This document shows, piece after piece, positions 53,381-62,806 of a stretch of 64,000 bases of DNA. The stretch is from NCBI RefSeq assembly GCF_000633535.1, contig NZ_AYMR01000004.1, positions 1-64,000 of the forward strand, given 5' to 3'. Positions within the stretch are counted from its first letter, which is position 1; the number at the start of each line of letters is the position of its first letter. Position numbers and translations under genes: made by a program. The notes below the pieces were generated by a model, which worked only from the letters and a program-made list of their open reading frames with translations, was not told the DNA's origin and did not search any database. This DNA comes from Leifsonia aquatica H1aii. Its GTDB lineage: Bacteria > Actinomycetota > Actinomycetes > Actinomycetales > Microbacteriaceae.

Positions 53381-53424
53381 CGTGCGGAAATCGATCCTGC
53401 ACTCCATGAGAGACTTGAATCTCT

Positions 53425-54498
53425 ATGACCGCAACTCCCGACAAGCGCGGCACCGCTGCGGAGCCCATCATGCATCGCGCAGCGCGCATCGAAGACGCTT
53501 TCCACGAGTTCAGGGCCCGTCGCTCCCGCAAGCGCGGCGCCCTCGCCACGATCGTCCCGTACACCGGCTACGGCGCGCCGTCGTGGTTGCGCATCCTAGG
53601 CAGGGTCGTCCTCGCCAAGGACCCCAAGCCCGGCAGCCGCGCCGAGCGGAAGCACCGCAAGCGCGAGGAGTCCATCCGGGGCTGGCGGTCCTTCATCAGC
53701 GTGCCGGTGTCGGACGTGGTGGTGACGATCGAGATCGAGGGCGACCGGCACACGGTGATGCCCGACCGCGGCGGCGTCATCGACACGGTCATCCCCGTCC
53801 AGCTCACGCCCGGATGGCACACCGTCCGGATGTCCACCGTCGAATCGACCCGCGTCTTCGAGGCCCCCGTGTTCGTCGTGGACCCGAAGGCGACGTTCGG
53901 CATCATCTCCGACGTCGACGACACCGTGATGGTGACGGCGCTCCCCCGGCCGCTCCTCGCCGCCTGGAACACCTTCGTGCTCGACGAGCACGCCCGCGTT
54001 CCCACGCCGGGCATGGCCGTCCTGCTGGAGCGCCTGGCGGCCACGCATCCCGGCACACCCGTCATCTACCTCTCGACCGGCGCCTGGAACGTCGCCCCCA
54101 CGCTGCGGCGCTTCCTCTCCCGGAACCTCTTCCCCGCCGGTCCCCTGCTGCTGACCGACTGGGGGCCCACCCACGACCGCTTCTTCCGCAGCGGGCGGGA
54201 GCACAAGCGCATCAACCTCGAGCGGTTGGCCTCCGAGTTCCCCGGACTGAGGTGGCTGCTGATCGGCGACGACGGCCAGCACGACGAGCTGCTCTACGGC
54301 GAGTTCACCACCGCGCACCCCGACAACGTGGCCGGCGTCGCGATCCGCCAGCTCTCCGGCGGGGAGGCGGTGCTCGCGGGCGGCCGGTCGAAGGCCGAGA
54401 AGCACAGCGAACTCTCCGGAGCCCCGTGGGTGTACGCCCCGGACGGCGCGGGACTGAGCGAGCAGCTCAGCGAGCTCGGAATCCTTCCCGGCGCCTGA
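53425..54498 (+). CDS. App1 family (DUF2183) phosphatase domain protein
   Basis: This is a 357-residue protein of the App1/DUF2183 family, related to the HAD-like lipin phosphatidate phosphatases. The catalytic DVDDT is at residues 163-167 (FGIISDVDDTV); motif II-like YLSTGAWN and motif III/IV-like LLIGDDGQHDELLY follow. The N-terminal 80 residues are basic and helical; about 90-150 form a beta domain. No signal peptide is seen. The substrate is inferred to be a phosphatidate or related phosphoester. ATG at 53425 follows an AGAGA/TCTCT inverted repeat. Confidence 0.88.
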   Translation: MTATPDKRGTAAEPIMHRAARIEDAFHEFRARRSRKRGALATIVPYTGYGAPSWLRILGRVVLAKDPKPGSRAERKHRKREESIRGWRSFISVPVSDVVVTIEIEGDRHTVMPDRGGVIDTVIPVQLTPGWHTVRMSTVESTRVFEAPVFVVDPKATFGIISDVDDTVMVTALPRPLLAAWNTFVLDEHARVPTPGMAVLLERLAATHPGTPVIYLSTGAWNVAPTLRRFLSRNLFPAGPLLLTDWGPTHDRFFRSGREHKRINLERLASEFPGLRWLLIGDDGQHDELLYGEFTTAHPDNVAGVAIRQLSGGEAVLAGGRSKAEKHSELSGAPWVYAPDGAGLSEQLSELGILPGA

Positions 54499-54552
54499 CG
54501 ACGCCCCGTCTGCGGACGGGCGGCCGTCGGTGGGCTGGGGCAGACTGTCCCC

Positions 54553-55644
54553 ATGCCCGGCACCGCACGCGCGAACCGCTCCGATCTGCTCCGGCTGCGC
54601 CGGCTGGCCCAGCACATCGACGGCGACCGCCCCGCCGCGCCGGCCGATGTCGTCCGCCGGCTGCTGGCGGTCCAGGCGCAGGACTTCGGCGCGGCCTGCT
54701 GGGCCCTCGCACTGCGCACCGCCACTCCCGCCCGCAGCGCAGTGCTCGCCGACCTGGACGCGGGGCGGATCGTGCGCTCCTGGCCGATGCGCGGCACGCT
54801 GCACTTCGTGCCGCCGGAGGATCTGCGCTGGATGCTCTCCGTCACCACCGAGCGCATGGTGGCCGGTCTGACCCTCCGCCACCGCCAGCTGGAGCTCGAG
54901 GCACCGGACTTCGTGCGCGCCCGGGACCTGCTGAGCGCGGCGCTCACCGGCGGCCGGGCGTTGGGGCGCGCGGAGGTCATGGAGCTCTGGGAGTCCGCGG
55001 GGATCGCGACGGGCGGCCAGCGCGGTTACCACCTGCTCTATTTCCTCGCGCAGACCGGCGTCGTGTGCTGGGGTCCCTCCCATCGGACCCAGCAGGCGCT
55101 CGTCCTGCTGGACGAGTGGGCGCCGCTCTCCGCCGCCCGCCGGCTCGACCCCGACGAGGCCGTCGCGGAATTCCTGCTGCGCTACCTGGTCGGCCACGGC
55201 CCGGCGACCGTCAGGGATTTCGTCTGGTGGACCAAGGGGACGATCGCACAGGCGCGGACCGCGGTCGCCGTGCTCGGCGATGCGCTGCGCACGCTCGACG
55301 TGGACGGTGTCGAGTACCTCGTCCCGGCGGAGCTCGCCGATGACGCGGCCGCGCGACCGCCGAGCCGCGCGGAACGCGAGGCCGTCCACCTGCTGCCCGC
55401 CTTCGACGAGTACCTCCTCGGCTACCAGGACCGCTCTGCGGTGATCGACGACGACCGGTTCGAGCGGGTGGTGCCGGGCAAGAACGGCGTCTTCGCGCCG
55501 ATCATCGTCGCGCGAGGCCGCGTCGCCGGCACGTGGCGGCGTTCCGGCACCACCATCGAGCAGTTCCCCTTCGAGCCGCTCACGGCCGCCCGGACCGCCG
55601 CCGCCGGGCGCTCGGCGGCGGTGTACGCGCGCTACGCGGACTAG
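54553..55644 (+). CDS. Winged-helix HTH_42 (YcaQ/AlkZ-like) DNA glycosylase-type protein
   Basis: This is a 363-residue protein of the HTH_42 superfamily, which includes AlkZ and YcaQ/AlkX interstrand-crosslink DNA glycosylases. VRRLLAVQAQDFGAA carries a QxQ at residues 41-43, the catalytic motif class of AlkZ-like members (YcaQ-like members have QxD). SWPMRGTLHFVPPEDLRWML and HLLPAFDEYLLGYQDRSAVI are family landmarks. A DNA-repair or self-resistance role is therefore plausible. No natural-product cluster is nearby. It begins 55 bp after the App1-type gene; ATG at 54553 has CAGACT ending 6 nt upstream. Confidence 0.82.
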   Translation: MPGTARANRSDLLRLRRLAQHIDGDRPAAPADVVRRLLAVQAQDFGAACWALALRTATPARSAVLADLDAGRIVRSWPMRGTLHFVPPEDLRWMLSVTTERMVAGLTLRHRQLELEAPDFVRARDLLSAALTGGRALGRAEVMELWESAGIATGGQRGYHLLYFLAQTGVVCWGPSHRTQQALVLLDEWAPLSAARRLDPDEAVAEFLLRYLVGHGPATVRDFVWWTKGTIAQARTAVAVLGDALRTLDVDGVEYLVPAELADDAAARPPSRAEREAVHLLPAFDEYLLGYQDRSAVIDDDRFERVVPGKNGVFAPIIVARGRVAGTWRRSGTTIEQFPFEPLTAARTAAAGRSAAVYARYAD

Positions 55645-55653
55645 CCTGGAACG

Positions 55654-56709
55654 GTGGCACTGAAACTCCCCGCGAGCATCCGCGCGTCCAGCCGCACCCC
55701 GTTCCTGCAGGTGCTCAAGACCGCCGTCGCCATGATCCTGGCCTGGCTCGCGGCGAGCCTCATCGTGCCCGGGGAGCTCCCGGTCTTCGCCGCGATCGCC
55801 GCCCTCCTGGTCGTCCAGCCGAGTGTCAACCAATCGGTCGGTCGCGCGATCGAGCGCTCCCTCGGCGTCATCGTCGGCGTGCTCGTCGCCTACGCGGTCG
55901 GACTCGCATTCGGGACCAACAGCTGGATCGTGCTCGTCGCCGTCGTCCTGTCCGTGCTGCTCGCCTGGGCGCTCAAGCTCACCCCGGGCAGCGCGAACCA
56001 GGTGCCGATCAGCGCCATGCTCGTGCTGGCGATCGGCGCCACCAATCCCGAGTACGCGCTCGCGCGGATCGGCGAGACCATCATCGGGGCCGTCATCGGG
56101 GTGATCGTCAACATCGCGGTCGTCCCACCGGTGCTCACCGGGCCCGCGCGGACCGCCGTGCTCGCGCTCGGCACCGAGCTCGCCGCCACCCTCGACCGGC
56201 TCGCCGACGCCATCACCAGCACGCTCGCCCCCGGGCAGGTGGATGCGCTCCTCATCGAAGCCCGGCTGCTGCGGCCCATGCAGACCAAGGCAGGGGCCGC
56301 CCTCACCGCGGCCGAGGAGAGCCTGACCCTGAACCCCCGACAGGGCAAGCACCGCGTGGTCCTGGCTCACGACGAGGCGCTCTTCGCGCGCCTCTCCCCC
56401 ATCGTCACCCGCGCCATCGGCATGACCAGGGCCTTCCACGATCACTACGACGACGGCCTGACCGGCGAACCTGCGCTGGACGCCATCGCGGAGGAGCTGC
56501 GCCGGGCGGCGCACGATCTGCGCCTGCTCAGCCGGGCTCCGGACGCGCCGTTCGCCGAACCGGACACCGCGACGGCGGGCCTGCCCGTGCTGACCGCTCC
56601 GCTGGTGATCTCGACACCCGATCCCCGGCACTGGGTGCTGCTCGGATCGCTCATGGAGGATCTGCGGCGGATCCACTCCGAGATCACGGGCGACGGCGAC
56701 GGCACCTGA
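55654..56709 (+). CDS. FUSC/aromatic acid exporter-like membrane protein
   Basis: This is a 351-residue protein. About 15-150 hold five or six closely packed helices (VAMILAWLAASLIVPGELPVFAAIAALLVVQPSVNQS, typical of the ArAE/FUSC N-terminal half). About 165-351 form a cytoplasmic helical region. Family members are linked to export of aromatic acids. The GTG start at 55654 has TAGCCT ending 6 nt upstream; this hexamer contains the TAG stop of the preceding gene, so the promoter overlaps the gene end. It converges on proS. Confidence 0.85.
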   Translation: MALKLPASIRASSRTPFLQVLKTAVAMILAWLAASLIVPGELPVFAAIAALLVVQPSVNQSVGRAIERSLGVIVGVLVAYAVGLAFGTNSWIVLVAVVLSVLLAWALKLTPGSANQVPISAMLVLAIGATNPEYALARIGETIIGAVIGVIVNIAVVPPVLTGPARTAVLALGTELAATLDRLADAITSTLAPGQVDALLIEARLLRPMQTKAGAALTAAEESLTLNPRQGKHRVVLAHDEALFARLSPIVTRAIGMTRAFHDHYDDGLTGEPALDAIAEELRRAAHDLRLLSRAPDAPFAEPDTATAGLPVLTAPLVISTPDPRHWVLLGSLMEDLRRIHSEITGDGDGT

Positions 56710-56757
56710 TCACCCTCGACGCGGTCGCGGACGGCGGGTCGGACGGATGCCGAGCGG

Positions 56758-56782
56758 CGGCCGTCGATGTCCTCGACGGCCG
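56758..56782. terminator. Bidirectional hairpin between FUSC-type gene and proS
   Basis: CGGCCGTCGA and TCGACGGCCG form a perfect 10-bp stem around TGTCC. It lies midway in the 93-bp gap between convergent genes, 49 nt after the plus-strand stop and 21 nt past the proS stop. Confidence 0.8.
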
Positions 56783-56802
56783 ACGCTCAGGTCCGATCCG
56801 CG

Positions 56803-58572
56803 CTACGCGGTCAGCGTCGCGATGGCCTCCGCCAGCGGCAGGGTGCCGCGCTCGCCGGTGCGGCGGTTCCAGAGCTCGACCTCGCCCTCGGCGGCGCCGC
56901 GCCCGGCGACCAGGACGCGCGGGACCCCGATCAGCTCGGCATCGCCGAACTTCACGCCCGGAGAGACCTTGGGGCGGTCGTCGAGGAGTACCTCGAGGCC
57001 GGCGGACTCCAACTCGGCGGCAGCCTGCTCGGCCACGTCGAACGCGGCCTGATCGCGGCCGGCGGCCACGACGTGGACGTCGAACGGCGCGACCGACTCG
57101 GGCCAGATCAGCCCCTTGTCGTCGTTGTTCTCCTCGGCGATGATCGCGAGGATGCGCGTCACGCCGATGCCGTAGGACCCCATCGTGACCGTGACCAGCT
57201 TGCCGTTCTCGTCCAGCACCTTGAGGCCGAGTGCTTCCGCATACTTGCGACCGAGCTGGAAGACGTGGCCGATCTCCATGCCGCGCGCGAGCTCCACGGG
57301 CCCGGAGCCGTCCGGGGCCGGGTCGCCCGCCTTGACCTCGGCAGTCTCCACGACGGCGTCCCAGGCGAAGTCGCGGCCGGCGACCAGACCGAAGACGTGC
57401 TTCCCGTGGATGTTCGCACCGGTGATCCAGCCCGAGCCGTCCACGACCCGGGGGTCGACGACGAAGCGGATGCCGGTGGACGACTCCTCGCCCAGCACCG
57501 CGCCCTCCGGAGACCAGGGCCCGATGTAGCCCTTGACCAGTCCGGGGTGCGTGGCGAAGTCGGCCTCGGTGGCGGGCTCGACCTCGGCGGGCGCGAACGC
57601 GACCTCTGCGCGCTTGGTGTCCACCTCGCGGTCGCCGGGCAGGCCGACGACGACGAGCTCGCGGCTGCCGTCCAGGTGCGTCAGCGCGAGGACGACGTTC
57701 TTGAGCGTGTCCGCAGCGGTCCATGCGCGGCCGTCCGGCCGGGGGTGCTTCTCGTTCGCCACGTCGACGAGGGTCTGGATCGTGGGGGTGTCGGGCGTGT
57801 CCAGCACCTCGGCCGGGGTGAGCTTCTCGTACCCGCGAGTCGGCGGGGCGATGGTCGTGAACGCCTCGACGTTCGCGGCGTATCCGCCCTCCGAACGCAC
57901 GAAGGTGTCCTCGCCGACGGCGGTCGGGTGCAGGAACTCCTCGCTGCGCGAGCCTCCCATCGCTCCGGCGTCGGCCTGCACGATCACGTACGACAGTCCG
58001 AGACGCTGGAAGATCCGCTCGTACGCGTCGCGCTGCGCGGAGTAGCTCGCCTCCAGCCCGGCGTCGCTCGCGTCGAACGAGTAGGCGTCCTTCATGGTGA
58101 ACTCGCGACCGCGGAGGAGCCCCGCGCGGGGCCGCGCCTCGTCGCGGTACTTGTCCTGGATCTGGAAGATGGTGAGCGGGAGGTCCTTGTACGACGAGTA
58201 GAGGTCCTTCACCAGCAGGGTGAACACCTCCTCGTGCGTGGGTGCGAGCAGGTAGTCGGCGCCCTTGCGGTCCTGGAGGCGGAAGAGCCCGTCTCCGTAC
58301 TCCTCCCACCGGTTCGTCACCTCGTACGGCTCGCGCGGCAGCAGCGCCGGGAAGTGGACCTCGTGGGCGCCGGCGGCGGCCATCTCCTCGCGGATGATCG
58401 TCTCGATGCGGGCCTTGACCCGCAGACCGAGCGGCAGCCAGGCGAAGATCCCCGGCGCCTGGCGCCGGATGTAGCCGGCGCGGACCAGCAGCCTGTGGCT
58501 GGTGACCTCGGCGTCGGAGGGGTCTTCACGGAGCGTGCGGAGGAAGTAGTTCGTCAGGCGTGTAGGCACCAT
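56803..58572 (-). CDS. proS: Prolyl-tRNA synthetase (bacterial type)
   Basis: This is a 589-residue class II synthetase charging tRNA-Pro. Motif 2 is [26 protein letters not shown] and motif 3 [18 protein letters not shown] YbaK-like editing insertion (about 235-400), which removes mis-charged Ala, separates them, as in bacterial-type ProRS. The C-terminal anticodon domain has [23 protein letters not shown]. The start could be ATG 58572 or the next codon GTG 58569; the GTG lies exactly 6 nt after TAACAT, matching the leaderless pattern. It is divergent from the RNB gene. Confidence 0.97.
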   Translation of the reverse strand: MVPTRLTNYFLRTLREDPSDAEVTSHRLLVRAGYIRRQAPGIFAWLPLGLRVKARIETIIREEMAAAGAHEVHFPALLPREPYEVTNRWEEYGDGLFRLQDRKGADYLLAPTHEEVFTLLVKDLYSSYKDLPLTIFQIQDKYRDEARPRAGLLRGREFTMKDAYSFDASDAGLEASYSAQRDAYERIFQRLGLSYVIVQADAGAMGGSRSEEFLHPTAVGEDTFVRSEGGYAANVEAFTTIAPPTRGYEKLTPAEVLDTPDTPTIQTLVDVANEKHPRPDGRAWTAADTLKNVVLALTHLDGSRELVVVGLPGDREVDTKRAEVAFAPAEVEPATEADFATHPGLVKGYIGPWSPEGAVLGEESSTGIRFVVDPRVVDGSGWITGANIHGKHVFGLVAGRDFAWDAVVETAEVKAGDPAPDGSGPVELARGMEIGHVFQLGRKYAEALGLKVLDENGKLVTVTMGSYGIGVTRILAIIAEENNDDKGLIWPESVAPFDVHVVAAGRDQAAFDVAEQAAAELESAGLEVLLDDRPKVSPGVKFGDAELIGVPRVLVAGRGAAEGEVELWNRRTGERGTLPLAEAIATLTA

Positions 58573-58600
58573 TCCATGTTAGGGGGCCGGAGGGGTGGCA

Positions 58601-58606
58601 TAGTGT
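58601..58606 (+). promoter_or_regulatory. -10 element of the RNB-domain gene
   Basis: TAGTGT ends 6 nt before the ATG at 58613, predicting a leaderless message. The opposed proS hexamer (TAACAT on minus) is at 58576-58581, 19 bp away. Confidence 0.55.
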
Positions 58607-58612
58607 GGCGGC

Positions 58613-60085
58613 ATGCCCGACCGCCGGACCTCCATCGCCCCGTCCGCGGCGCAGACCGAGCTGGCCCGGTCCCTCGCAGAGCTGCGAGCCTCCCTCGGGC
58701 TCCCCGAGAGGTTCGGCCCCGAGGCCGAGGCGGAGGCGGAACGCGAGGCCGCCGGAGTCGTGCTCCCGGCGACGGACCTGACCGGTCTCCCGTTCCTGAC
58801 GATCGACCCCGCCGGCTCGACCGACCTCGATCAGGCGCTGCACATCGAGCGCGACGGCGGCGGCCACCGGATCCGGTACGCCATCGCCGACGTGCCGGCC
58901 CTGGTGCCGCCCGGCGGAGCCGTCGATGAAGAGGCGCGCCGGCGCGGGCAGACGCTCTACGCGCCGGACGGCCGCGTGCCACTGCATCCGTCCGCCATCG
59001 GGGAGCACGCGGGTTCGCTGCTGCCGGACGCCGTACGCGGTGCGTTCGTCTGGGACGTCAGTCTGGACGCGGACGGCCGGGAGACCGCCGTCACCGTCGC
59101 CCGTGCCCGTATCCGCTCGAGACGCCAATGGTCGTACGCCGAGGCCCAGGAGGCCCTCGACACGGGCACGGCTCCCGAGGAGCTGGCGCTGCTTGCGGAG
59201 GTCGGCCCGGCGCGGATCGCACAGGAGCGCGCCCGCGGCGGCGCGAGCCTGAACCGCGCCGACGAGGAGATCGTCTTCCGCGACGGCGCCTACGCCATCG
59301 AGCGCCGCGCCACGCTCCCCGTGGAGGACTGGAACGCGCAGCTCTCGTTGCTCACCGGCATGGCAGCGGCGCGCATCATGCTCGACGCCCGCATCGGCAT
59401 CCTGCGCACGATGCCTGCGCCCGGGACGGAGGCGGTGGCGTCGTTCCGCGCGCAGACGGTCGCGCTCGGCCTGCCGTGGCCGGCCGGGATCGCGTACGGC
59501 GAGTACCTGCGCACCCTCGACCATCGCGAGCCGCGCGCGGCCGCGATCCTGCAAGCCGCCGCCGGGCTCTTCCGCGGCGCCGGCTACGTCGCGATGGACG
59601 GCACGGCCCCCGCCGATCCCGACCAGTCCGCGATCGCGGCGCCGTACACGCATGCGACGGCGCCGTTGCGTCGACTCGTCGACCGGTGGGTGCTGGTGGT
59701 GTGCGAGGCGCTCTGCGCCGGTCGGCCGGTGCCCGCGTGGGCACGCGAATCACTCGGCGCGTTGCCGTCGATCATGGGAGCGTCGACCCGGCTGGCCTCG
59801 GCGCTCGACGCCGGTGCGCTGGATCGCGTGGAGGCGGCGCTGCTCGCCTCCCGGATCGGCGCCGTGTTCGACGCGACGGTGCTCGCCGTGCGCAATGGCA
59901 CCGTCACCGTCCAGGTCGCGGATCCGGTCGTGACCGCGTCGCTGCCCCGGCCCGACGGCGTGCGTCCGGGCGACCGGGTGCGGGTGCACCTCGTGTCGGC
60001 GGACATCCCGACCGGCACGGTCCGCTTCGACGCCGTCGGAACAGTGGGAGATCCGGCGCGCGGACGGCGCGATCAGGCGGACTGA
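58613..60085 (+). CDS. RNB domain ribonuclease (RNase II/R superfamily)
   Basis: This is a 490-residue protein with the RNB catalytic domain (about 55-375) and a degenerate S1/OB-like C-terminus (about 410-475). The metal site is FLTIDPAGSTDLDQAL: Asp65, Asp71 and Asp73 are present, but the fourth Asp of E. coli RNase II is Gln74. The DLDQ form is, to my knowledge, common in actinobacterial members. APYTHATAPLRRLVDRW is the conserved RNA-path segment. N-terminal cold-shock domains are missing. It probably degrades single-stranded RNA 3' to 5'; altered activity is possible. Confidence 0.88.
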   Translation: MPDRRTSIAPSAAQTELARSLAELRASLGLPERFGPEAEAEAEREAAGVVLPATDLTGLPFLTIDPAGSTDLDQALHIERDGGGHRIRYAIADVPALVPPGGAVDEEARRRGQTLYAPDGRVPLHPSAIGEHAGSLLPDAVRGAFVWDVSLDADGRETAVTVARARIRSRRQWSYAEAQEALDTGTAPEELALLAEVGPARIAQERARGGASLNRADEEIVFRDGAYAIERRATLPVEDWNAQLSLLTGMAAARIMLDARIGILRTMPAPGTEAVASFRAQTVALGLPWPAGIAYGEYLRTLDHREPRAAAILQAAAGLFRGAGYVAMDGTAPADPDQSAIAAPYTHATAPLRRLVDRWVLVVCEALCAGRPVPAWARESLGALPSIMGASTRLASALDAGALDRVEAALLASRIGAVFDATVLAVRNGTVTVQVADPVVTASLPRPDGVRPGDRVRVHLVSADIPTGTVRFDAVGTVGDPARGRRDQAD

Positions 60086-60128
60086 CAGCGCGCACCGACC
60101 TCCGGTGGGCTCCCGCCGCCGCGCGCCG

Positions 60129-61289
60129 CTAGTGGGCGCCGACGGTGACCACGGGCTCGCCGGACGGTCCGCCCTCCTCGCCCATCTCGGCGGCGATGCG
60201 GTTCGCCTCCTGGATCAGGGTCTGCACGATCTCGGCCTCCGGCACGGTCTTGATGACCTCGCCCTTGACGAAGATCTGACCCTTGCCGTTGCCGCTCGCC
60301 ACACCGAGGTCGGCCTCCCGCGCCTCGCCGGGGCCGTTCACGACGCAGCCCATCACGGCGACGCGGAGCGGGACGCTCATGCCCTCGAGCCCGCTGGTGA
60401 CGTCGTTGGCGAGCGTGTAGACGTCCACCTGGGCGCGTCCGCAGCTGGGGCACGAGACGATCTCGAGCTTGCGCTCGCGCAGATTGAGCGACTGCAGGAT
60501 CTGCAGCCCGACCTTGACCTCCTGGGCCGGCGGGGCGGAGAGCGAGACCCGGATGGTGTCGCCGATGCCCTCGGACAGCAGGATGCCGAACGCGGTCGCC
60601 GACTTGATGGTTCCCTGGAACTCCGGACCCGCCTCGGTCACGCCGAGGTGCAGGGGCCAGTCGCCGCGCTCGGCGAGCTGCCGGTACGCCTTGACCATCA
60701 CGATGGGGTCGTTGTGCTTGACCGAGATCTTGAAGTCGTGGAAGTCGTGCTCCTCGAAGAGGCTGGCCTCCCATACGGCGCTCTCGACGAGCGCCTCCGC
60801 GGTGGGCTTGCCGTACTTCTGGAGCAGGCTCGGCTCGAGGGAGCCCGCGTTGACCCCGATGCGGAGCGACACGCCCGCCGCCTTGGCGTACGCGGCGATC
60901 TTGCCGACCTGGTCGTCGAACTTGCGGATGTTGCCCGGGTTGACGCGCACGGCCGCGCAGCCGGCGTCGATCGCGGCGTAGACGTAGTTCGGCTGGAAGT
61001 GGATGTCGGCGATCACCGGGATCTGGCTCTTCTTGGCGATGATCGGCAGCGCCTCCGCGTCGTCCCTGCTCGGGACGGCGACGCGGACGATGTCGCAGCC
61101 GGAGGCCGTGAGTTCGGCGATCTGCTGCAGGGTCGCGTTGATGTTCGTCGTCGGCGTCGTGGTCATCGACTGGACGCTGACGGGGGCGTCGCCTCCGACG
61201 AGGACCTTGCCGACGCGGATCTGGCGGGACTTCCGGCGGGGTGCGAGGGTCTCGGGGACCTTGGGCATCCCCAGATTGATTGCTGCCAC
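60129..61289 (-). CDS. ispG: 4-hydroxy-3-methylbut-2-enyl diphosphate synthase IspG (GcpE)
   Basis: This 386-residue iron-sulfur enzyme catalyses the sixth enzymatic step of the MEP isoprenoid pathway, making HMBPP from MEcPP. The [4Fe-4S] ligands are Cys280 and Cys283 (VSCPSC), Cys315 ([11 protein letters not shown]) and Glu322. The N-terminal TIM barrel has [11 protein letters not shown] and IADIHF. The GTG start at 61289 has TAGGAT ending 6 nt upstream (leaderless pattern). It lies with rseP and dxr, the usual actinobacterial arrangement, and provides precursors for UppS-type enzymes. Confidence 0.97.
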   Translation of the reverse strand: MAAINLGMPKVPETLAPRRKSRQIRVGKVLVGGDAPVSVQSMTTTPTTNINATLQQIAELTASGCDIVRVAVPSRDDAEALPIIAKKSQIPVIADIHFQPNYVYAAIDAGCAAVRVNPGNIRKFDDQVGKIAAYAKAAGVSLRIGVNAGSLEPSLLQKYGKPTAEALVESAVWEASLFEEHDFHDFKISVKHNDPIVMVKAYRQLAERGDWPLHLGVTEAGPEFQGTIKSATAFGILLSEGIGDTIRVSLSAPPAQEVKVGLQILQSLNLRERKLEIVSCPSCGRAQVDVYTLANDVTSGLEGMSVPLRVAVMGCVVNGPGEAREADLGVASGNGKGQIFVKGEVIKTVPEAEIVQTLIQEANRIAAEMGEEGGPSGEPVVTVGAH

Positions 61290-61397
61290 CCGACAATCCT
61301 ACGCGGGCCGGTGGGAACCGGCTGGGCGTTGCCGGGGAGTGACCTCGCCGCGCGCGTCGCGCCCAGCGGATCTGCGGGCGAGACGTGAGGCCGGGTG

Positions 61398-62729
61398 CTA
61401 GCCGAACAGGTTGACGGGCTTGACGATGTCCGCGTATGCGAGCAGCAGGCTCATCGCGCCGAACACGATCACGACCGCGAAGGTGAGCGGCATGAGCTTG
61501 GCGATGTCGACCGGACCCGGATCGCGGCGACGGAAGATCTTCGCGAAGGTGCGCCGGATCCCCTCCCACAGCGCGCCCGCGATGTGACCGCCGTCGAGCG
61601 GGAGTAGCGGCACCAGGTTGAACACGAAGAGCGCGATGTTCAGCGAGGCGAGCATCCCGATCATCGTGTACGCCTTGTCGATGACCGGCACGCCGTCGAG
61701 CGCCGTGAGCTCGCCCGCCGCGCGGCCGATCCCGACGACGCCGATCGGGCCGTTCGCGTCGCGCTGCCCGGAGCCGAACGCCGCGTTCCAGACGTCTACC
61801 ATGCGCTGCGGGAGGTGGATGAAGACGTTGAACACGGCGCCGACCTGGGTGCCGACGGCCGGAAGCACCGAGGAGATCGGCTGCGGGACCAGCTCCTGCA
61901 CCGAGCCGATGCCGGCGAACCCGGCGGCGAACGTGGAGACGCTGCCGTCCGCGGTCTTCACGACCTGACCGTTCTCATCGGTCTTCGCGACCTGGTTCGT
62001 CGTGGGCGTGAGGGTGACCGTGCGCTCGACGCCGCCGCGGCGGAGCACGACCGAGAGCGAGCGGCCGGCCGACTCCCGGATGATCGTGGTGGACTGCGCC
62101 CAGCTGGTGATCGGCGTCCCGTCGATGCTCACGATGGTGTCGCCGGGCTTCATCCCTGCGACGGCGGCGGGGCCCTGCGGGGCGGTGGCCGAGCAGGTCT
62201 GGCTGGTGGTCGTGGCCGGGAGCACGCACTGGCTGACGGAGCCGATCGTCGTGGAGTTCTGAGGGGTGCCGAACCCCATCAGCAGCACGCCGAAGAGAAC
62301 GACGGCGATCAGCAGGTTCATGAACGGGCCACCGAACATGATGATGATGCGCTTCCAGACCGCCAGCTTGTAGAAGGTGCGCTCCTCCTCGCCGACGGCG
62401 ACGGTCTCGGCGCTCGCGGTGCGTGCGTCCTGCGCCATCGACTGCATGAAACCGGTGGTGGCGTTGCGTCCGGCACCGCCCTCCTTGTTCGGCGGGAACA
62501 TGCCGATCATGGAGATGTAGCCGCCGAGCGGGAGCGCTTTGACGCCGTATTGGGTCTCGCCCCGGCGGAACGAGAACAGCGTCTTGCCGAAACCGATCAT
62601 GTACTGCGTGACCTTGACGCCGAACAGCTTCGCGGGCACCAAGTGCCCGATCTCGTGGAGCGCGATCGAGACGGCGAGGCCGATCAGGATGATGACGACG
62701 CCGAGGATGAACAGGAGCACGGATTCCAC
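61398..62729 (-). CDS. rseP: M50 family site-2 protease (RseP/Rip1-like)
   Basis: This is a 443-residue membrane zinc protease for intramembrane cleavage of regulators such as anti-sigma factors. HEIGH with His25, Glu26 and His29 lies in the first helix; the third metal ligand is in FNLVPLLPLDGGHIAG. A PDZ domain lies at about 150-260 (AAVAGMKPGDTIVSIDGTPI). In all, four membrane segments are seen. The GTG start at 62729 has TACCCT ending 6 nt upstream. The 108-bp gap to ispG suggests separate promoters despite the conserved order. Confidence 0.95.
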   Translation of the reverse strand: MESVLLFILGVVIILIGLAVSIALHEIGHLVPAKLFGVKVTQYMIGFGKTLFSFRRGETQYGVKALPLGGYISMIGMFPPNKEGGAGRNATTGFMQSMAQDARTASAETVAVGEEERTFYKLAVWKRIIIMFGGPFMNLLIAVVLFGVLLMGFGTPQNSTTIGSVSQCVLPATTTSQTCSATAPQGPAAVAGMKPGDTIVSIDGTPITSWAQSTTIIRESAGRSLSVVLRRGGVERTVTLTPTTNQVAKTDENGQVVKTADGSVSTFAAGFAGIGSVQELVPQPISSVLPAVGTQVGAVFNVFIHLPQRMVDVWNAAFGSGQRDANGPIGVVGIGRAAGELTALDGVPVIDKAYTMIGMLASLNIALFVFNLVPLLPLDGGHIAGALWEGIRRTFAKIFRRRDPGPVDIAKLMPLTFAVVIVFGAMSLLLAYADIVKPVNLFG

Positions 62730-62806
62730 GGACTCAGGGTACTGTCGCTCAGCTTGGAGTGAGCCGCTAGCCGGCTATGTGCGCAGTCCGCCGCTCGGGC
62801 ACCCGC

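Noticed and set aside
53596-56676. Minus-strand open frame of about 1026 codons opposite the App1, AlkZ-like and FUSC genes
   Set aside because: It spans three unrelated plus-strand genes and their gaps, and it is low-complexity Arg/Gly/Glu/Asp-rich sequence, so it is a shadow frame.
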